Positions 62,859 to 64,000 of a DNA stretch of 64,000 nucleotides are shown here, piece by piece. How positions within the stretch are numbered: the stretch's first letter is position 1; every line of letters begins with the position of its first letter. The stretch covers positions 62,001-126,000 of the forward strand of contig NZ_QNRH01000001.1 of assembly GCF_003314995.1 (NCBI RefSeq), in the 5' to 3' direction. This stretch comes from Pseudochrobactrum asaccharolyticum (GTDB lineage Bacteria; Pseudomonadota; Alphaproteobacteria; Rhizobiales; Rhizobiaceae). The position numbers and the translations under genes were made by a program. The notes beneath the pieces are model-generated. The model saw only the letters and a list, made by a program, of their open reading frames with translations. It made no database searches and was not told where the DNA came from.

Positions 62859-63731
62859 TTAATTTGAAATTCGTATCGTTTTCCGGAAGCTTGCTTTGAT
62901 CGCTGCGGCAATCAGATCAATGGCAGGTGCATGAATGCCCTGAGCGCGAATAAGGGACAGCGAGCCGGAAGGCAGTTTCGGAAAGCCTTCTTCTTCAGTC
63001 AGGATACGCATACCGCTGCTAACCATATTTTCGGGCAGAATGGTAATGGCACTGCCTGAGCGCACAGCCATGACTATTGAGCGTGTCGAAGATGTGGAGA
63101 GCACGATACGATAATCCCGCTGTATCGTGTTGAGTGCATCGGTCAGGAGTTTGCGCCAGCTGCAATTAGGGCGGTTGAGAGCCAGCGGCAGGGCGGCTTG
63201 TTCATGCGGCGAGTTTTCGGCGGAGGTAACCCAGACGAAGCGGCTGGAATTCAGGACTTCCGAGCGTTTCTGTCCCGCAGGTTGCAAAATAAGTGCAAGA
63301 TCAAGCAGGCCACGCCGGATATTATCAATCAGGGCATCTGTCGGTTCACACTGAATAATGGTCTCAATCGCCGGATAGTCCTGAAAGATCGGCTGCAGCG
63401 CATCTTCAACCATATGTTCGAGATATATATCCGGCAGCCCGACGCGGATATTGGCCTGTATCTTTTCCGTGCGGAACGAGGTTACCGTTTCATGATTCAG
63501 TTCCAGCAGACGACGCGCATAAGTCAGTAATTTTTCACCATGCGGTGTGAGCTGAAGTGTACGGCCGTCGCGGGTAAAAAGCGGGTTGCCGATACGCTCT
63601 TCAAGGCGCCGGATTTGCATGGAAATAGCAGACTGAGTTCTGAAGACACTATCGGCTGTTTTGGTGAAGCTTCCAGTTTCGGCAATCAGCAGAAAAGTAC
63701 GCAACTGATCCAGGTCAAGAAGTGTCTGCAT
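62859..63731 (-). CDS. LysR-family transcriptional regulator
   Basis: A protein of 290 residues. The N-terminal winged helix-turn-helix (about 5-64) reads LDQLRTFLLIAETGSFTKTADSVFRTQSAISMQIRRLEE, here given as a span; its core AISMQIRRLEERIGNPLF is diagnostic. A LysR substrate domain (about 92-285) follows, with IRVGLPD and SAITILPENMV. It is not next to an obvious target: xseA lies downstream and the window end is near. The inducer is unknown. Confidence 0.88.
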   Translation of the reverse strand: MQTLLDLDQLRTFLLIAETGSFTKTADSVFRTQSAISMQIRRLEERIGNPLFTRDGRTLQLTPHGEKLLTYARRLLELNHETVTSFRTEKIQANIRVGLPDIYLEHMVEDALQPIFQDYPAIETIIQCEPTDALIDNIRRGLLDLALILQPAGQKRSEVLNSSRFVWVTSAENSPHEQAALPLALNRPNCSWRKLLTDALNTIQRDYRIVLSTSSTRSIVMAVRSGSAITILPENMVSSGMRILTEEEGFPKLPSGSLSLIRAQGIHAPAIDLIAAAIKASFRKTIRISN

Positions 63732-63944
63732 GCCATGCTCCGGTTGAACTTTGATAAATATATGAATTAACCCGATGAAGGTAAATGACTATATTGTATA
63801 TATTTATATGTTTCTACTAGCTGAAATGTGCAATTAGCAAACAATAATGCGTCAATACTGATGCCTGAGTTGCTTCGTAGACCGATAAACATGGTGAAAA
63901 CGAAAACGCTTCGCAACCTGAGGGTCGCGAAGCGCTCAATTATT
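63732..63944. other. AT-rich intergenic region upstream of the LysR gene
   Basis: About 210 bp without a gene. It is AT-rich near 63790-63815 (TATATTGTATATATTTATAT) and includes the terminator given next. Confidence 0.4.
63908..63935 (-). terminator. Minus-strand terminator near the window end
   Basis: CGCTTCGC pairs with GCGAAGCG around a loop with ACC/GGT pairs. On the minus strand GTTTTCGTTTT follows. It ends a gene entering from the right. Confidence 0.7.
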
Positions 63945-64000
63945 CTAATTTTTCAAAACTGCTCTTATGATGCTGTCCGGCATCTCAGATACGATTATTT
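63945..64000 (-). CDS. C-terminal fragment of a minus-strand gene (rest outside window)
   Basis: An open frame from the window edge encodes VSEMPDSIIRAVLKN before TAG (63945-63947), and a good terminator follows about ten bases later. Too short to name a family; the terminator is the main support. Confidence 0.4.
   Translation of the reverse strand, partial: IIVSEMPDSIIRAVLKN

Noticed and set aside
1-64000. CRISPR arrays, prophage, insertion sequences or a defence island
   Set aside because: No regular spacer-repeat array, transposase, integrase, phage structural or restriction genes were found. The repeats present are dispersed palindromes.

Overview
The window is chromosomal DNA of an alphaproteobacterium, most likely a Brucellaceae-type member of the Hyphomicrobiales (Brucella/Ochrobactrum/Pseudochrobactrum relatives). 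This is inferred from four things: the F0 ATP synthase genes stand apart from F1 with two b-type subunits; there is an ALAS-type HemA; zwf, pgl and edd form an Entner-Doudoroff set; and a PdhS-like cell-cycle kinase is present. The tRNA-His also lacks the usual G-1:C73 pair. Base composition is moderate, genes are dense, and I see no phage, insertion sequence, CRISPR array or rRNA operon. Nearly every gene is a recognisable core gene.

Layout: 1-3.7 kb, a partial SleB-type hydrolase and atpI-atpB-atpE-atpF'-atpF. 3.9-11.1 kb (minus strand), RNase HII, a PA0069-type radical SAM protein, MoaB, a small membrane protein with IspE, an S49 peptidase, NhaA and an N6-adenine methyltransferase. 11.3-17.8 kb (plus), polyprenyl diphosphate synthase, a TPR protein, glyQ and glyS. 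18-21.3 kb, DUF952-pyrD, a secreted coiled-coil protein and proline iminopeptidase. 21.7-25.9 kb, a LuxR-type response regulator convergent with a kinase fused to a sodium/solute symporter. 26.2-35.1 kb, MscL, an AbrB-type membrane protein, HemA, a TetR regulator, an FAD/NAD(P) protein, a GT25/polysaccharide deacetylase pair, an orphan gene and ProC. 35.6-42.3 kb, a disordered orphan protein, FolD, a GNAT protein and edd, pgl, zwf. 42.8-46.6 kb, an SDR and a PuuB/PuuA-like pair. 47-50.5 kb, isocitrate lyase with a small gene, and a divergent ScfR/RamB-type regulator. 50.9-55.1 kb, a putrescine ABC transporter. 55.2-63.7 kb, an AsmA-like protein, PdhS, tRNA-His, XseA and a LysR regulator.

Physiological links: the potFGHI-like importer and the PuuA/PuuB-like enzymes together suggest putrescine uptake and gamma-glutamyl catabolism. 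AceA with its short-chain fatty-acyl regulator, and the symporter-kinase system whose relatives control acetate use, point to C2 metabolism. The Entner-Doudoroff genes share a near-identical palindromic operator at two promoters.

I found no self-contained new defence or mobile system. The less expected signals lie between and at the ends of genes. They are: microduplications of gene ends whose copies differ almost only at synonymous positions (glyS start, the 77-residue gene end, and a shorter case at zwf); an interspersed palindromic repeat family, one copy of which supplies the C-terminus of IspE; three full CtrA-type boxes in intergenic DNA, one before pdhS; an FNR-type box before hemA; and a strongly structured intergenic region near 46.7-46.9 kb. 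All motif and structure calls were made by eye.
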